Positions 55,927 to 64,000 of a DNA stretch of 64,000 nt are shown here, piece by piece. Source of the DNA: Alishewanella aestuarii B11. Lineage in GTDB: Bacteria > Pseudomonadota > Gammaproteobacteria > Enterobacterales > Alteromonadaceae. The number at the start of each line of letters is the position of its first letter. Positions within the stretch are counted from its first letter, which is position 1. Both the position numbers and the translations under genes were made by a program. Under the pieces are notes generated by a model. That model had not been told where the DNA came from. It did no database searches and saw only the letters and a program-made list of their open reading frames with translations. The stretch lies in NCBI RefSeq assembly GCF_000280055.1, contig NZ_ALAB01000027.1, forward strand, positions 248,001 through 312,000. The letters run 5' to 3'.

Positions 55927-56028
55927 AATCTGGAACCTCGTTTACGCTCAACAGAGTTTATGTTCGATATGCTTACGAAAAACGCACACTAATCACACTA
56001 ATGTCGATTCAACCAGTGTGATTAGTGT
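55909..56028. repeat. Iteron-like 14-mers at the Rep gene start, possible replication origin
   Basis: Three exact copies of AGTGTGATTAGTGT: plus strand at 55909-55922 and 56015-56028, minus strand at 55986-55999. The last two form a 14-bp inverted repeat with a 15-bp spacer. The plus-strand copies share a further C-A-A-A tail. One copy lies within the first codons of the Rep-like gene, so a protein bound here could also autoregulate it. Confidence 0.75.
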
Positions 56029-56041
56029 CCAAACTGACAAG

Positions 56042-58084
56042 TTAAAATTTGAGTACAACCTTCAGTAATGGATGGATATGCCACACGGTTTTTTTAGGCA
56101 GCTTTTCTGATTTGACATAACCGAAATTCTCAATGTACTTCAGAGTCTGTTCTACCTTACTAGTGTCTCTCTTGAAACCTTTCCAGTCTCTCTGTGATAT
56201 CTCGCTCGCTGTATATGCGATGTTTGGATCAAGATTAGTGAGTCGGTTTAGCAAATCGACAGCACCCCCATGGACGTCACTTTCAGCATTATCGAAAATC
56301 GATTTTGAGTGCGAATATAGATACCTCATAGTTTTAATCGCGTAAACCATCGCCTTTGAACTGATCTTGCTAAAGTCTTTAATCGCTTTTTCATCGTCGT
56401 CATAGTTCAATACAAGCTCATAAACGAGAGCAATTTTCAAAACGGTTCCAGTATTCTTGTACAAGTGACTTTGCATTAACTCATTTAGGTTATCTTTTTT
56501 CTGAACCTCGTTAAGCTTTTGCTTAAACCTATTAAACTTAACATTGGCTTCTTTTGACAACTTGACAACCTTGTATCCATCAAACGTTAAAGCGTTTGAA
56601 ATAAACTCATCGATAGCATTCAAAAACGAGAGCATTTTTTTCTTATATAGCCGCTTCTGAGACTGAAACTCTTCGGTTGTCGGTGTAACATTGACTACTG
56701 TTAGCTGGAAACGATTAAGTAGTCCGTCATTACCACCTTGCTCGCCATTTTTTGCTTCTGTAATGTGCGGTCTGTACGCATCAGGCTGAATACTCGTTAT
56801 AACGGTTACCGTAGCATCTTTAACTGTTTTCAGTTGAGCTGTTGCGATTTTTCTTGAAAGAATCGCATTACCTGACTCTGACTGCATCAAGAGGCTTCGC
56901 ATATCTAAATTGTTGTTTAAACTATTCAGTAATTGCCGAAACTCGTCTGCATATACGACAAGAGGTACATTTTTACCTGTTAATAATTGGTTAAAACCTG
57001 CTGGAGTGAAATCTGTGAGGAGCAGCATCTCAGCACTCGCAACACTTTCCTCTTCAACATTCAGCACTTTGACTTTTTTACCGATCGTCTTTATGATTTT
57101 GGCTGGATCAATCACTTTCCCTTCGTCAAAAGCGGTTTGAACCTCTTTCTTAATATCTCTCTCAGTAGCATGAGCGATCGCATTATCAATTTTGAGATTG
57201 TAATTTGATTCGGCTTTGTCAGCCGGAACGATAAACCTTTTGAATGTATTTAATGCACTTGTTGTGGCTGGAGTTTTTCCAGAACCAGCGACACCAACCA
57301 AGCAAGTCCAAAGGTTGGGTGATATGAATTTATTATCATCAAAACCGGTATCAACTCTCAAGAACTTTGAAATCGAAGTACCTATTAACGAAGTATTCAC
57401 CGCGAATGCATAGTCCGCTGTTGTGCCATCTAACGAAGCTTGCGACATTACATAGTTGTATAACAGCTCTGGCATCATGTCTTGGTTTAGCATTCTTATA
57501 GGTGATTCTTTCTCTCGAAATGGTTTTGGCGCTATCCATTTTTTGCCACCCATTAGTGAATAAAATCGGTATAGACTCATCGGTTTACTTAGAGCTCCGA
57601 CTGAATAGGCGCCCTTTTTGACAGTAAACCAACGATAAATTTTTATACTCTTTTTTTCTCCAAGATATTGCTTTAAATCTTCGAGCTCCTTACGAGAACC
57701 GTCAATCAGATAAACAGCTTCAAAAGCAGTCCTGGTCTTAATGTGCAATTGTGCTTCAGGATGGTCCTTGATAAATGCTCCAAACTCATGTTCATCATGC
57801 TCGCCATCGTCGATATACCTGACAAAGAAAAATGGGTCTGCTTTAGATTCGTCACAGGCTATTTTGCAACCTAAGCGATGAAAGTCTGAGTTTCCACTAT
57901 TTATTAAATTCTTTAGTTCACTAGAGCTATATTCATCATTGTCTTTTCTGATAAGTAAATTTACACCTGAACCTGTATACCCCATCACAAATGAAAGCGC
58001 TGATAAGTCCGGTGTTAAATCAATATCGGAAACGCCTGCTAATAAATCTGAATTGGTATTGCTAATGTTCTTTAACGATTCCAC
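56042..58084 (-). CDS. DUF3987-like ATPase (putative helicase/primase-associated)
   Basis: 680 residues. Walker A CLVGVAGSGKTPATTSAL near residue 275, with the GSGKTP form seen in DUF3987 proteins; VVYADEFRQLLNSLNNN is a likely Walker B region. The N-terminal 230 residues may be a primase-like or accessory domain, not identified. The C-terminus has a winged-helix feel (EISQRDWKGFKRDTSKVEQT). Same strand as the Rep-like gene, which lies 115 bp downstream beyond the iterons. Likely part of the replication module. Confidence 0.68.
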   Translation of the reverse strand: MESLKNISNTNSDLLAGVSDIDLTPDLSALSFVMGYTGSGVNLLIRKDNDEYSSSELKNLINSGNSDFHRLGCKIACDESKADPFFFVRYIDDGEHDEHEFGAFIKDHPEAQLHIKTRTAFEAVYLIDGSRKELEDLKQYLGEKKSIKIYRWFTVKKGAYSVGALSKPMSLYRFYSLMGGKKWIAPKPFREKESPIRMLNQDMMPELLYNYVMSQASLDGTTADYAFAVNTSLIGTSISKFLRVDTGFDDNKFISPNLWTCLVGVAGSGKTPATTSALNTFKRFIVPADKAESNYNLKIDNAIAHATERDIKKEVQTAFDEGKVIDPAKIIKTIGKKVKVLNVEEESVASAEMLLLTDFTPAGFNQLLTGKNVPLVVYADEFRQLLNSLNNNLDMRSLLMQSESGNAILSRKIATAQLKTVKDATVTVITSIQPDAYRPHITEAKNGEQGGNDGLLNRFQLTVVNVTPTTEEFQSQKRLYKKKMLSFLNAIDEFISNALTFDGYKVVKLSKEANVKFNRFKQKLNEVQKKDNLNELMQSHLYKNTGTVLKIALVYELVLNYDDDEKAIKDFSKISSKAMVYAIKTMRYLYSHSKSIFDNAESDVHGGAVDLLNRLTNLDPNIAYTASEISQRDWKGFKRDTSKVEQTLKYIENFGYVKSEKLPKKTVWHIHPLLKVVLKF

Positions 58085-58334
58085 AAGTCACCTCTGCTGT
58101 TAATGTTTACCAATCGTGTTGGCACTAACAAACAATATCATTGAGAGACCGTTTTACCTCCCTGTAACTTTTTGAAAAAACCATAAAAAACACACTGGTA
58201 AGCCATTGTTTTAACTTGTTATTTTTCTCGAAAATTTCTAACTTTTTCAGTTAAAAAACATCAAAAAGCGATATCCGTAACTCATTGACTTTATTGTTTT
58301 TTATGGGATAGTGGTTTTTAGGATAGTCGAAAAA

Positions 58335-59036
58335 ATGTCGGGGACTTTGCAAGTGAAAACATCAGAATTTGAGTTTGGAACCGAAACGAATCCCTTGGTC
58401 TTGGAAAAGATAAATACACCAAGACCAAGGATAAGTCGTTGCGTTAGATTTAATCCTGAAGCTAGAAACTCTCTTGAGCCAGTCTCAATCGATTTTGGTA
58501 AATTTCGCGGAAGAAAAGAGAGAGTCTATGACATTGAACAGATTTTTCTTAAGAATCTACTATCAAATCCAAATCTGTCTTTAAACGCGCTAAGGCTAGC
58601 CATCTGGATGGTTATACAAATACATATGTGGCCTGACGAGCAACAAATCTTTATCATTAGTCATAGTGACGAAGTTTCAAGCATGAATAAACTTTGCATA
58701 GGGCACCCGCGAGGACATTTGGCTATTTATCTGAATATAGAATTCATAGATTTGTTACCTAAACTAAAGAAAATGTCGATCAATTTTACACGCACTGACG
58801 TTATAGCTGCTCTTCAAGAGCTTCACGATTTCCAATATCTAACCGTTACAGAAGTTAAATATGAAAATAGTTATCTTGGACGCAAGGCAAGAAAAAAAGA
58901 AGCTGAGTCCAAGAATCGTGCACAAGATATAAAACAGCCTACTTTTCTAACAGAACGATGCTCTTTAGTTTGTGTTACCCTTACTAAACAACTGTACGAA
59001 AAAAACTTTTCAGGTAAATGGACTCCGACACTTTAA
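58335..59036 (+). CDS. Hypothetical protein of the replication region
   Basis: 233 residues from ATG 58335; a GTG 8 codons upstream is also open and cannot be excluded. The middle, LLSNPNLSLNALRLAIWMVI, and the later TRTDVIAALQELHDFQYLTV have the look of a winged-helix or replication-regulatory protein. A basic patch LGRKARKKEAESKNR follows. No family recognised. Divergent from the DUF3987-like gene across an AT-rich 250-bp spacer. Confidence 0.55.
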   Translation: MSGTLQVKTSEFEFGTETNPLVLEKINTPRPRISRCVRFNPEARNSLEPVSIDFGKFRGRKERVYDIEQIFLKNLLSNPNLSLNALRLAIWMVIQIHMWPDEQQIFIISHSDEVSSMNKLCIGHPRGHLAIYLNIEFIDLLPKLKKMSINFTRTDVIAALQELHDFQYLTVTEVKYENSYLGRKARKKEAESKNRAQDIKQPTFLTERCSLVCVTLTKQLYEKNFSGKWTPTL

Positions 59037-59186
59037 ATCATTGTCATACCTAATATCATCGTTACGTGAGTCAAAAATAGAGGCTGAATTCCAAGCAATT
59101 TTATGATATAATTCAAACTCTTAAATCACACCCCTTTCCCGTTTTACAACCACCTAAAAATCAAACTTAACTATCGGAGGTACTCT

Positions 59187-60080
59187 ATGAGTACAGCTTC
59201 GCCGTACGCGCTTTACCTAAGCAAATTGTCGGCAACAAGCAGGGTATCTATTGCCTCACAACTGCGTAGCATTGCACGTATCATGGGCTGGCCGCTTGAT
59301 GATGTGACCCGTTTTAATCGCGTCAACTATCAGGAAATGCTGCAAATCCGTGCGCTGTTACAGCACGAAGGCTGGGCACCTCGCTCTGTCAACCGTGCCC
59401 AGGTTGCGCTTAAAAGCATCGTTAAAATCGCGGTCATGATGAAGCAAGCTGATCCAGAGCAACTAGAGCAGCTAAGTACCATCAGTAAGCTGAAGTATCC
59501 TGAGTTTCAGGGCACCGCACTGACTAAGCAGCAGGTTAAATCGTTATTTGACCTCCTAACGCGTTCAACCTCTGCCACCGGTATTCGTAACGTTGCCCTG
59601 TTCGCGGCGCTGCTCGGTACAGGCCTTCGACGCTCTGAGCTTGTCGCACTTGAGATTAAAGACCTCGACCTTAGCAAGCAAACGCTGCTGGTGCGTCACG
59701 GTAAAGGCAATAAATCTCGCACGGTCTATCTGCCTGAATGGTGCCAGCAACATCTGCAAAACTGGCTGGCATTGCGCTCGAAACAAGCAGGTTTCTTGTT
59801 CTGTCCGGTTCAAGTAGGTGGCAAAGTCAGCCCCCATAGCCCTATCAGTGTGTCACTCGTTTTCAGACTGATTAAGAGCAAGTTAAAGCGTATTGGTGTT
59901 GAGAATGCGTCACCGCATGACCTAAGGCGCACCTTTATTACACGCCTGCTAGAGCAAAATGTGGACCTTAATACCGTGCGTCAGATGGCAGGCCATGCGT
60001 CTATGACCACAACCACAATCTACGATAAACGTGATGTGCAGTTTATGCAGCAAGCAGCTGCGGCACTGCGTTATGAGTAA
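59187..60080 (+). CDS. Tyrosine recombinase (XerC/D-like), second of the island
   Basis: 297 residues with a clear GGAGG ribosome-binding site. Catalytic residues: Arg in LGTGLRRSELVAL, Lys in VRHGKGNKSRTVYLPE, HDLRRTFITRLLEQN, GHASMTTTTIYDKRD (His and Tyr). Shorter and clearly different from the integrase at 40646. Followed by the AAA+ gene, whose upstream frame overlaps its 3' end. GC is higher than in the neighbouring replication genes, so this block may have a separate origin. Confidence 0.9.
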   Translation: MSTASPYALYLSKLSATSRVSIASQLRSIARIMGWPLDDVTRFNRVNYQEMLQIRALLQHEGWAPRSVNRAQVALKSIVKIAVMMKQADPEQLEQLSTISKLKYPEFQGTALTKQQVKSLFDLLTRSTSATGIRNVALFAALLGTGLRRSELVALEIKDLDLSKQTLLVRHGKGNKSRTVYLPEWCQQHLQNWLALRSKQAGFLFCPVQVGGKVSPHSPISVSLVFRLIKSKLKRIGVENASPHDLRRTFITRLLEQNVDLNTVRQMAGHASMTTTTIYDKRDVQFMQQAAAALRYE

Positions 60081-60090
60081 GGTATCCAGA

Positions 60091-62115
60091 ATGGCAAAAG
60101 CTAAACATAAATCGCCTTCGCGTCACCTGAATCATATGGCTGGCGCGATGTGTTATCGCTTACTGACTGAAATACCTGATGCGCTGTACATGATTGAGCT
60201 AACGTTACCGATGGTCAGTCGCATTATAGGCACGGGCTTATCCTACAACGATTACAACACGAACTTTGAGCTGCTGGAGCTCCTGAAAATTCCTGATCCA
60301 GCACCGAAGAAAACCGAGCAGGTTAGACAAAATCTCAGTCAGCTATGCAATATCTTCGAGTTGGATGAACGAGTCGCCATCCTGCTTGAGTTTATCCTCA
60401 TCATGAACATTAACCCGCACGCGAAGTTCTTAATCGACTGTATTGAGTTACCAGACCAAGACCATGACCTAATGCTGTTCTACGAGCACATCAGTGGCCT
60501 CGATAAGCATCACATTATTGAGGCGATGGAATCACTGATTTCAAAAGGCATTCTGAGTGCCGATTCAGCACCACAGCATCTGCCGTGGTTAGAGATGTCG
60601 AACCCTATTCAGTATCTGCTGACAAAAAGTGTCGTGACATCCTGCGAGCAAATACTGGCAAGCTTCTTAGTCAAAAGCCCTGCTCCGGCATTTACGCTGT
60701 CAGACTTTGACTATGTGAACATCGACCTGCTGCGTAGGTATATGCAAAAAGCGACGGCTGCTCAGCATACCGGTATTAATGTGCTGCTGTATGGTTGTGC
60801 TGGCACCGGTAAAACAGAGTTAGCGCGTGCGCTGGCCTCAGAGCTTGACCGGCAGTTATTTGAGATAGGCAGTCAGGTTATTGCAGACGGCAAGTTGCAG
60901 CAGAAACACAGTACTAAGTACGTGAACAGTCAACGTGTACAGTACCTGACAACCGTGCAGACCTTGCTTCGTAACAGTACAGAAAACCTGTTACTGATTG
61001 ATGAGTGTGAGAGCATCTTTCTAAACGCTGATAGCTCGTACAGCAAAGATATGCTGCATCAGACGCTGGAGCGCAACACGGTGCCAGCGATTTGGATAAC
61101 CAATCATGTTGGTTGCCTTGAAGATAGCTACTTACGCCGCTTTAAACTGGTACTGGAAATCAACTCACCGGATGAGAGCAAGTTAAAAGCGCTAACTGAA
61201 CAGGCCGTGCATGGCCTTAACCTCAGTGAAAACGCAGTTGAAAAGATAGCAGCCGTTAAACACATCACACCGGCCATTATCGGTAACGCGGCCTATGTCA
61301 CAAAGACTGTCGGTGAGAAGCGAACCAAAGCCGAAAGCACCATGCTAGAGGTGATTGAAAATACGCTTGAAGCCTGTGGACTGTGGCAAAACGACATGCG
61401 CTATCAGCAGGAAATACCGTTTGATGTAAGTTTGCTTAACCTTAAGCAACCGAAATCCGTTATCGATGAAATCAATCATGCGGTATCGCAAGGTCAGCCG
61501 GTTCGCGTACTGCTCTGTGGACCACCTGGAACCGGTAAAACGGCGTATGCGCACTATCTAACAAAAGCGCATGACATCAAGCTAAAACGGGTGCAATGCT
61601 CAGATGTCCTTAGCAAGTATGTCGGTGAAAGTGAGCAGAACGTTCGACAGCTGTTTATCAGCGCCCATCGCAACAAACACGCGCTGCTGCTTGATGAGGT
61701 CGATAGCTTACTGACAAGTCGTGACAGGCTTCAGGCACAGCACGAAACGCAGTTAGTGAATGAAATCCTGACACAGCTTGAGTGCTTTACGCAGCCGCTC
61801 TTCGCTGCAACTAATTTCGAAACAGCGTTAGACAAAGCCGTACTGCGTAGATTCGATTTTAAGCTTGAGTGCGACTACTTGCACACAGAGCAAGTGTTGA
61901 TGCTGTTCCGTCGCGTTCTGAGCGTTTCTAGGCTTACTCAGGACGAGCAACAGCAGCTCAGTACACTCAAGCGCTTAACACCTGGCGACTTTGCAATCAT
62001 CGCAAGACGCATGAAGTTTCAACCCAAGCAAGACCATCGTCAGTCAGCGCTGAAAATGCTGCTCGACGAGAACAAACGTAAACAACCCAACCCAACGATT
62101 GGCTTTGTTCACTAA
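60091..62115 (+). CDS. Double-AAA+ ATPase coupled to the recombinase gene
   Basis: 674 residues from ATG 60091 (AAGG 8 nt upstream). The frame is open back to 60031, and an ATG at 60073 overlaps the recombinase stop. Two AAA+ modules: first Walker A YGCAGTGKTELARAL and Walker B NLLLIDECESIF; second Walker A GPPGTGKTAYAHYL, YVGESEQNVRQLF, and Walker B ALLLDEVDSLLTSRD, then arginine-finger-like LRRFDFKLE. CDC48/FtsH-like two-ring organisation; a 230-residue N-terminal helical part is unassigned. Only 10 bp from the recombinase, so probably one operon. Could remodel the recombinase synapse; inference. Confidence 0.85.
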   Translation: MAKAKHKSPSRHLNHMAGAMCYRLLTEIPDALYMIELTLPMVSRIIGTGLSYNDYNTNFELLELLKIPDPAPKKTEQVRQNLSQLCNIFELDERVAILLEFILIMNINPHAKFLIDCIELPDQDHDLMLFYEHISGLDKHHIIEAMESLISKGILSADSAPQHLPWLEMSNPIQYLLTKSVVTSCEQILASFLVKSPAPAFTLSDFDYVNIDLLRRYMQKATAAQHTGINVLLYGCAGTGKTELARALASELDRQLFEIGSQVIADGKLQQKHSTKYVNSQRVQYLTTVQTLLRNSTENLLLIDECESIFLNADSSYSKDMLHQTLERNTVPAIWITNHVGCLEDSYLRRFKLVLEINSPDESKLKALTEQAVHGLNLSENAVEKIAAVKHITPAIIGNAAYVTKTVGEKRTKAESTMLEVIENTLEACGLWQNDMRYQQEIPFDVSLLNLKQPKSVIDEINHAVSQGQPVRVLLCGPPGTGKTAYAHYLTKAHDIKLKRVQCSDVLSKYVGESEQNVRQLFISAHRNKHALLLDEVDSLLTSRDRLQAQHETQLVNEILTQLECFTQPLFAATNFETALDKAVLRRFDFKLECDYLHTEQVLMLFRRVLSVSRLTQDEQQQLSTLKRLTPGDFAIIARRMKFQPKQDHRQSALKMLLDENKRKQPNPTIGFVH

Positions 62116-62154
62116 TTTAGTGACAAGCGCCAGCGACTAACAAAGGAAATACCT

Positions 62155-62610
62155 ATGACTAGTATATTGAGTTCTCTCAAGGTTATCGCTCGCCCAAAAA
62201 TTGAGCCTAAACCACCAATCATCGGCAAACGCTTACGACTGATTGAAAAGCTCGATGAGCAATTAGCGATTGCGCAGGCCATGTTAGACGGTCAGCCTTA
62301 TGAATCGTATCGCGATAAAAAAGTGAAAGACCCCGAGACGGGTGAGCGCAAAACCGTGCGCACGCGCAAAGCGGTTCGGCCTTGGTACTTCGACGATAAC
62401 AATCACTACTACTTTGAAATCCGTGTCGGCTTTAAACCTATGGAGCTTGATAAAGGAAAATCTGCAATCGATGTTGGTGATAAAGCACAGCTACCGATCG
62501 TGATTAACGCCATCATCAAAGCCGTTGAAGCAGGCGAGTTAGATCAACAAATCTTGCAGGCTAAACCGCAGAAACCCTCAAAACCTAAAGAGCCGAAAAA
62601 GACGGCTTAA
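62155..62610 (+). CDS. DUF6641-like small protein
   Basis: 151 residues, MTSILSSLKVIARPKIEPKP, a central basic stretch DPETGERKTVRTRKAVRPWY and a Lys/Pro-rich tail. Such proteins occur on integrative elements beside recombination and RadC genes; the DUF6641 label is from memory of that pattern. Function unknown. Confidence 0.6.
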   Translation: MTSILSSLKVIARPKIEPKPPIIGKRLRLIEKLDEQLAIAQAMLDGQPYESYRDKKVKDPETGERKTVRTRKAVRPWYFDDNNHYYFEIRVGFKPMELDKGKSAIDVGDKAQLPIVINAIIKAVEAGELDQQILQAKPQKPSKPKEPKKTA

Positions 62611-62721
62611 CCATGAACGTGATTGCCAGAGTGCAACAACACTCTGGCAGTTTAGAGGTTTTGACAGTGCGCTAATAACAGCACTGAACAGCTAACAGGC
62701 TTTAACGGTTTTGGAGGTGCC

Positions 62722-63165
62722 ATGCCAACGTTACGCGAAATCGATGTGAAGTATCGATTTAAAGATGTGGCCTGCAATATCACAGGTAAGAACATTAACT
62801 CACCTGAGCGCATTGCACAGTTATTTGACTATCTGAAGTATGAAACAAAAGAGCAGTTTATCGTCGTTAACCTGACACAGCAGCACGACATTAACTGTTT
62901 TGAAGTCGTTGCAACCGGCACAGTCAATGCGGTTCAGGTTCGTCCTGCTGAAATACTGCGTACTGCTGTGCTACTGAATTTACCGAATATTCTGCTGATA
63001 CATAACCATCCGTCAGGCGACCCGAAACCCAGTCAGTCAGACATTAACTTTACCGAGCGGATGATTAAGGCCGCTGAAGTGTTGGACATTAAAGTGATGG
63101 ATCATCTGATTATCGGCCTTGACTGCTTTACCAGCTTGCAACAAACACACCCGCACATTTTTTAG
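62722..63165 (+). CDS. radC: RadC/JAB-domain (MPN) metalloprotein
   Basis: 147 residues, only the RadC catalytic part. JAMM zinc motif HNHPSGDPKPSQSD preceded by the Glu-containing EQFIVVNLTQQHDINCFEVV. Short RadC homologues without the N-terminal HhH are typical of genomic islands and prophages. Not required for recombination repair in known hosts; role on elements is unclear. Confidence 0.88.
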   Translation: MPTLREIDVKYRFKDVACNITGKNINSPERIAQLFDYLKYETKEQFIVVNLTQQHDINCFEVVATGTVNAVQVRPAEILRTAVLLNLPNILLIHNHPSGDPKPSQSDINFTERMIKAAEVLDIKVMDHLIIGLDCFTSLQQTHPHIF

Positions 63166-63201
63166 CTGCACAACCCAACATTTATCGAGAGGAAAACACC
63201 T

Positions 63202-63612
63202 ATGCGTATTCAGTACGAGGGCTTAGCTTTGCCTGTATCAAAGCGATTTATCGATGCACTTATCGAAGTCATTGAGCCGGTTAAAGAGCCGATGGCAGAG
63301 TTCATTACCGTTAACTTTCGTGATCCGAAATACAGCGCTGAACAAGGCGGCTACCATCCGGTTGAAATCATGCTCACAGGCCGATGTGGAAGATACGAAC
63401 TCTGCTACATCACCGATTTTTGTTTTGCAGGTATTGGCGACTGTGCCGAGCTGTTGAAGTCACTCGATTTCGAATTTATCGCTGGCACCTTTCAGGACAT
63501 AACAGGTTACTACCCTATTGAAGTCGCCAGAGAAATCTACCCGATATGGGAAGACAACTTTTTAACCTACTGGCTGGATATGGGGGTTTTTGAGGTGGAG
63601 GTATCATCATGA
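63202..63612 (+). CDS. DUF2787 family protein
   Basis: 136 residues. ITVNFRDPKYSAEQGGYHPVEI and CYITDFCFAGIG are characteristic of DUF2787, a family found on integrative elements of Vibrionales and Alteromonadales. Its stop overlaps the following XRE gene by 4 bp (ATGA). Function unknown. Confidence 0.78.
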   Translation: MRIQYEGLALPVSKRFIDALIEVIEPVKEPMAEFITVNFRDPKYSAEQGGYHPVEIMLTGRCGRYELCYITDFCFAGIGDCAELLKSLDFEFIAGTFQDITGYYPIEVAREIYPIWEDNFLTYWLDMGVFEVEVSS

Positions 63613-63881
63613 GTAAGGTTGATAAGCGTAAAAACATCAACAACGATGATCCACGTAGAGTCGCATTAGGTCAGTGGGTACGTGAACAGCGCATGGCAAA
63701 AGGGTATACTATGCGAGATATGGCAGCGAAAAGCGGCAGACCGCATAGCTATTTTGGCAAGATTGAACAGGCACAGCGAGGACTGGACTTGTTGGAATTC
63801 ATTGATATGTGTAACTGGCTTGATGTATCACCGATGAAATCATTCTTGTCCGTGCAAGTTTCGTTTAAACAGCAGTCGTAA
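63609..63881 (+). CDS. XRE-family helix-turn-helix regulator
   Basis: 90 residues; basic N-terminus then LGQWVREQRMAKGYTMRDMA and GRPHSYFGKIEQAQRGLDLL, a Cro/CI-type helix-turn-helix. Translationally coupled to the DUF2787 gene. Likely regulates the element module around it. Confidence 0.85.
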   Translation: MSKVDKRKNINNDDPRRVALGQWVREQRMAKGYTMRDMAAKSGRPHSYFGKIEQAQRGLDLLEFIDMCNWLDVSPMKSFLSVQVSFKQQS

Positions 63882-63938
63882 ATATGAATTAAGGGCAGTA
63901 AAAATCCCGCGCTGCCCTGACAACTAACTGAGGTTTAT

Positions 63939-64000
63939 ATGCTGTATAAAAAAGCGTTTGGTGCTAACTTCAATCTTGGATTTAACCTAAGCGATTTTCC
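63939..64000 (+). CDS. Unknown gene, cut by the window end
   Basis: ATG 63939 with GAGG about 5 nt upstream; the frame MLYKKAFGANFNLGFNLSDF runs open to the window end. Too short to assign. Confidence 0.5.
   Translation, partial: MLYKKAFGANFNLGFNLSDF

Larger units (their letters stand above)
40369..64000. mobile_element. Integrated genomic island at tRNA-Leu, right end outside the window
   Basis: The left boundary is the truncated tRNA-Leu, followed by a tyrosine integrase. From here the sequence is clearly AT-richer than the preceding 40 kb. It carries typical accessory genes: defence-like systems, umuDC, a replication-like module, a second recombinase, and RadC/DUF2787. No conjugation genes are visible in the 23.6 kb seen. 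It may be an integrative element or several nested ones; the second recombinase at 59187 could mark an inner element. Confidence 0.85.

Noticed and set aside
1..64000. CRISPR array, rRNA operon or riboswitch
   Set aside because: No regularly spaced repeats, no rRNA sequence and no recognisable riboswitch were seen on reading through the window.

Overview
The first 40.4 kb is core chromosome of a free-living, motile gammaproteobacterium. Gene content (metJ/metB, priA-ftsN-hslVU, yihY-dtd-yiiD, a hut cluster, chemotaxis and c-di-GMP genes) and GC-rich coding style suggest the Alteromonadales/Chromatiaceae group (Rheinheimera, Alishewanella or Arsukibacterium-like). That placement is inference from gene content, not a database match.

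Core layout: argC-argB with paired ARG-box-like sites (1-1902); a periplasmic propeller-sensor diguanylate cyclase; a methionine block with divergent metB-homoserine dehydrogenase and metJ around met boxes; malic enzyme; a Sel1-repeat protein; rpmE; priA-ftsN-hslV-hslU-DUF971; a PAP2 phosphatase; rraA; the histidine utilisation genes hutG, hutI, hutC, hutU and hutH with a HutC-type palindrome; a chemoreceptor; an SDR-like protein and yiiD-dtd-yihY; two pirins, PilZ, DoxX and LysR proteins; a GAF histidine kinase; a PhoD-like phosphatase with an AI-2E-type transporter; and a periplasmic solute-binding protein. Several broken genes lie between 29 and 40 kb: an EamA permease tail, a chemoreceptor reduced to its two ends, and a beta-amylase with a frameshift and a deletion of the catalytic-acid region. 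A 271-bp nested inverted-repeat element (MITE-like) supplies the stop codon of the lysR gene, and a short degenerate relative lies at 4925-4980.

At 40369 the core ends in the 3' half of a tRNA-Leu(CAA) gene, next to a tyrosine integrase. From there to the window end the DNA is visibly more AT-rich and reads as one integrated island, open on the right. Cargo: a NERD-like/SF1 helicase with a DUF2290-like partner, an HNH protein, an SOS-controlled umuDC pair, a lipoprotein, a three-gene ABC-3C conflict system (HNH effector, middle component, DUF2326 ATPase), and a divergent pair made of a small C-protein-like XRE regulator and a complete orphan flagellin. A replication-like module follows (Rep-like protein, repeated 14-mers, DUF3987-like ATPase). 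Then come a second tyrosine recombinase overlapping a double-AAA+ ATPase, and a DUF6641/RadC/DUF2787/XRE set.

The most unusual unit is at 52.9-54.6 kb. The flagellin has a near-consensus sigma-28 promoter. A 17-bp operator, GAGGACTATAGTCC-centred, occurs just downstream of that promoter and again, inverted, in front of the XRE gene. This looks like a mobile, repressor-gated flagellin that plugs into the host flagellar cascade.
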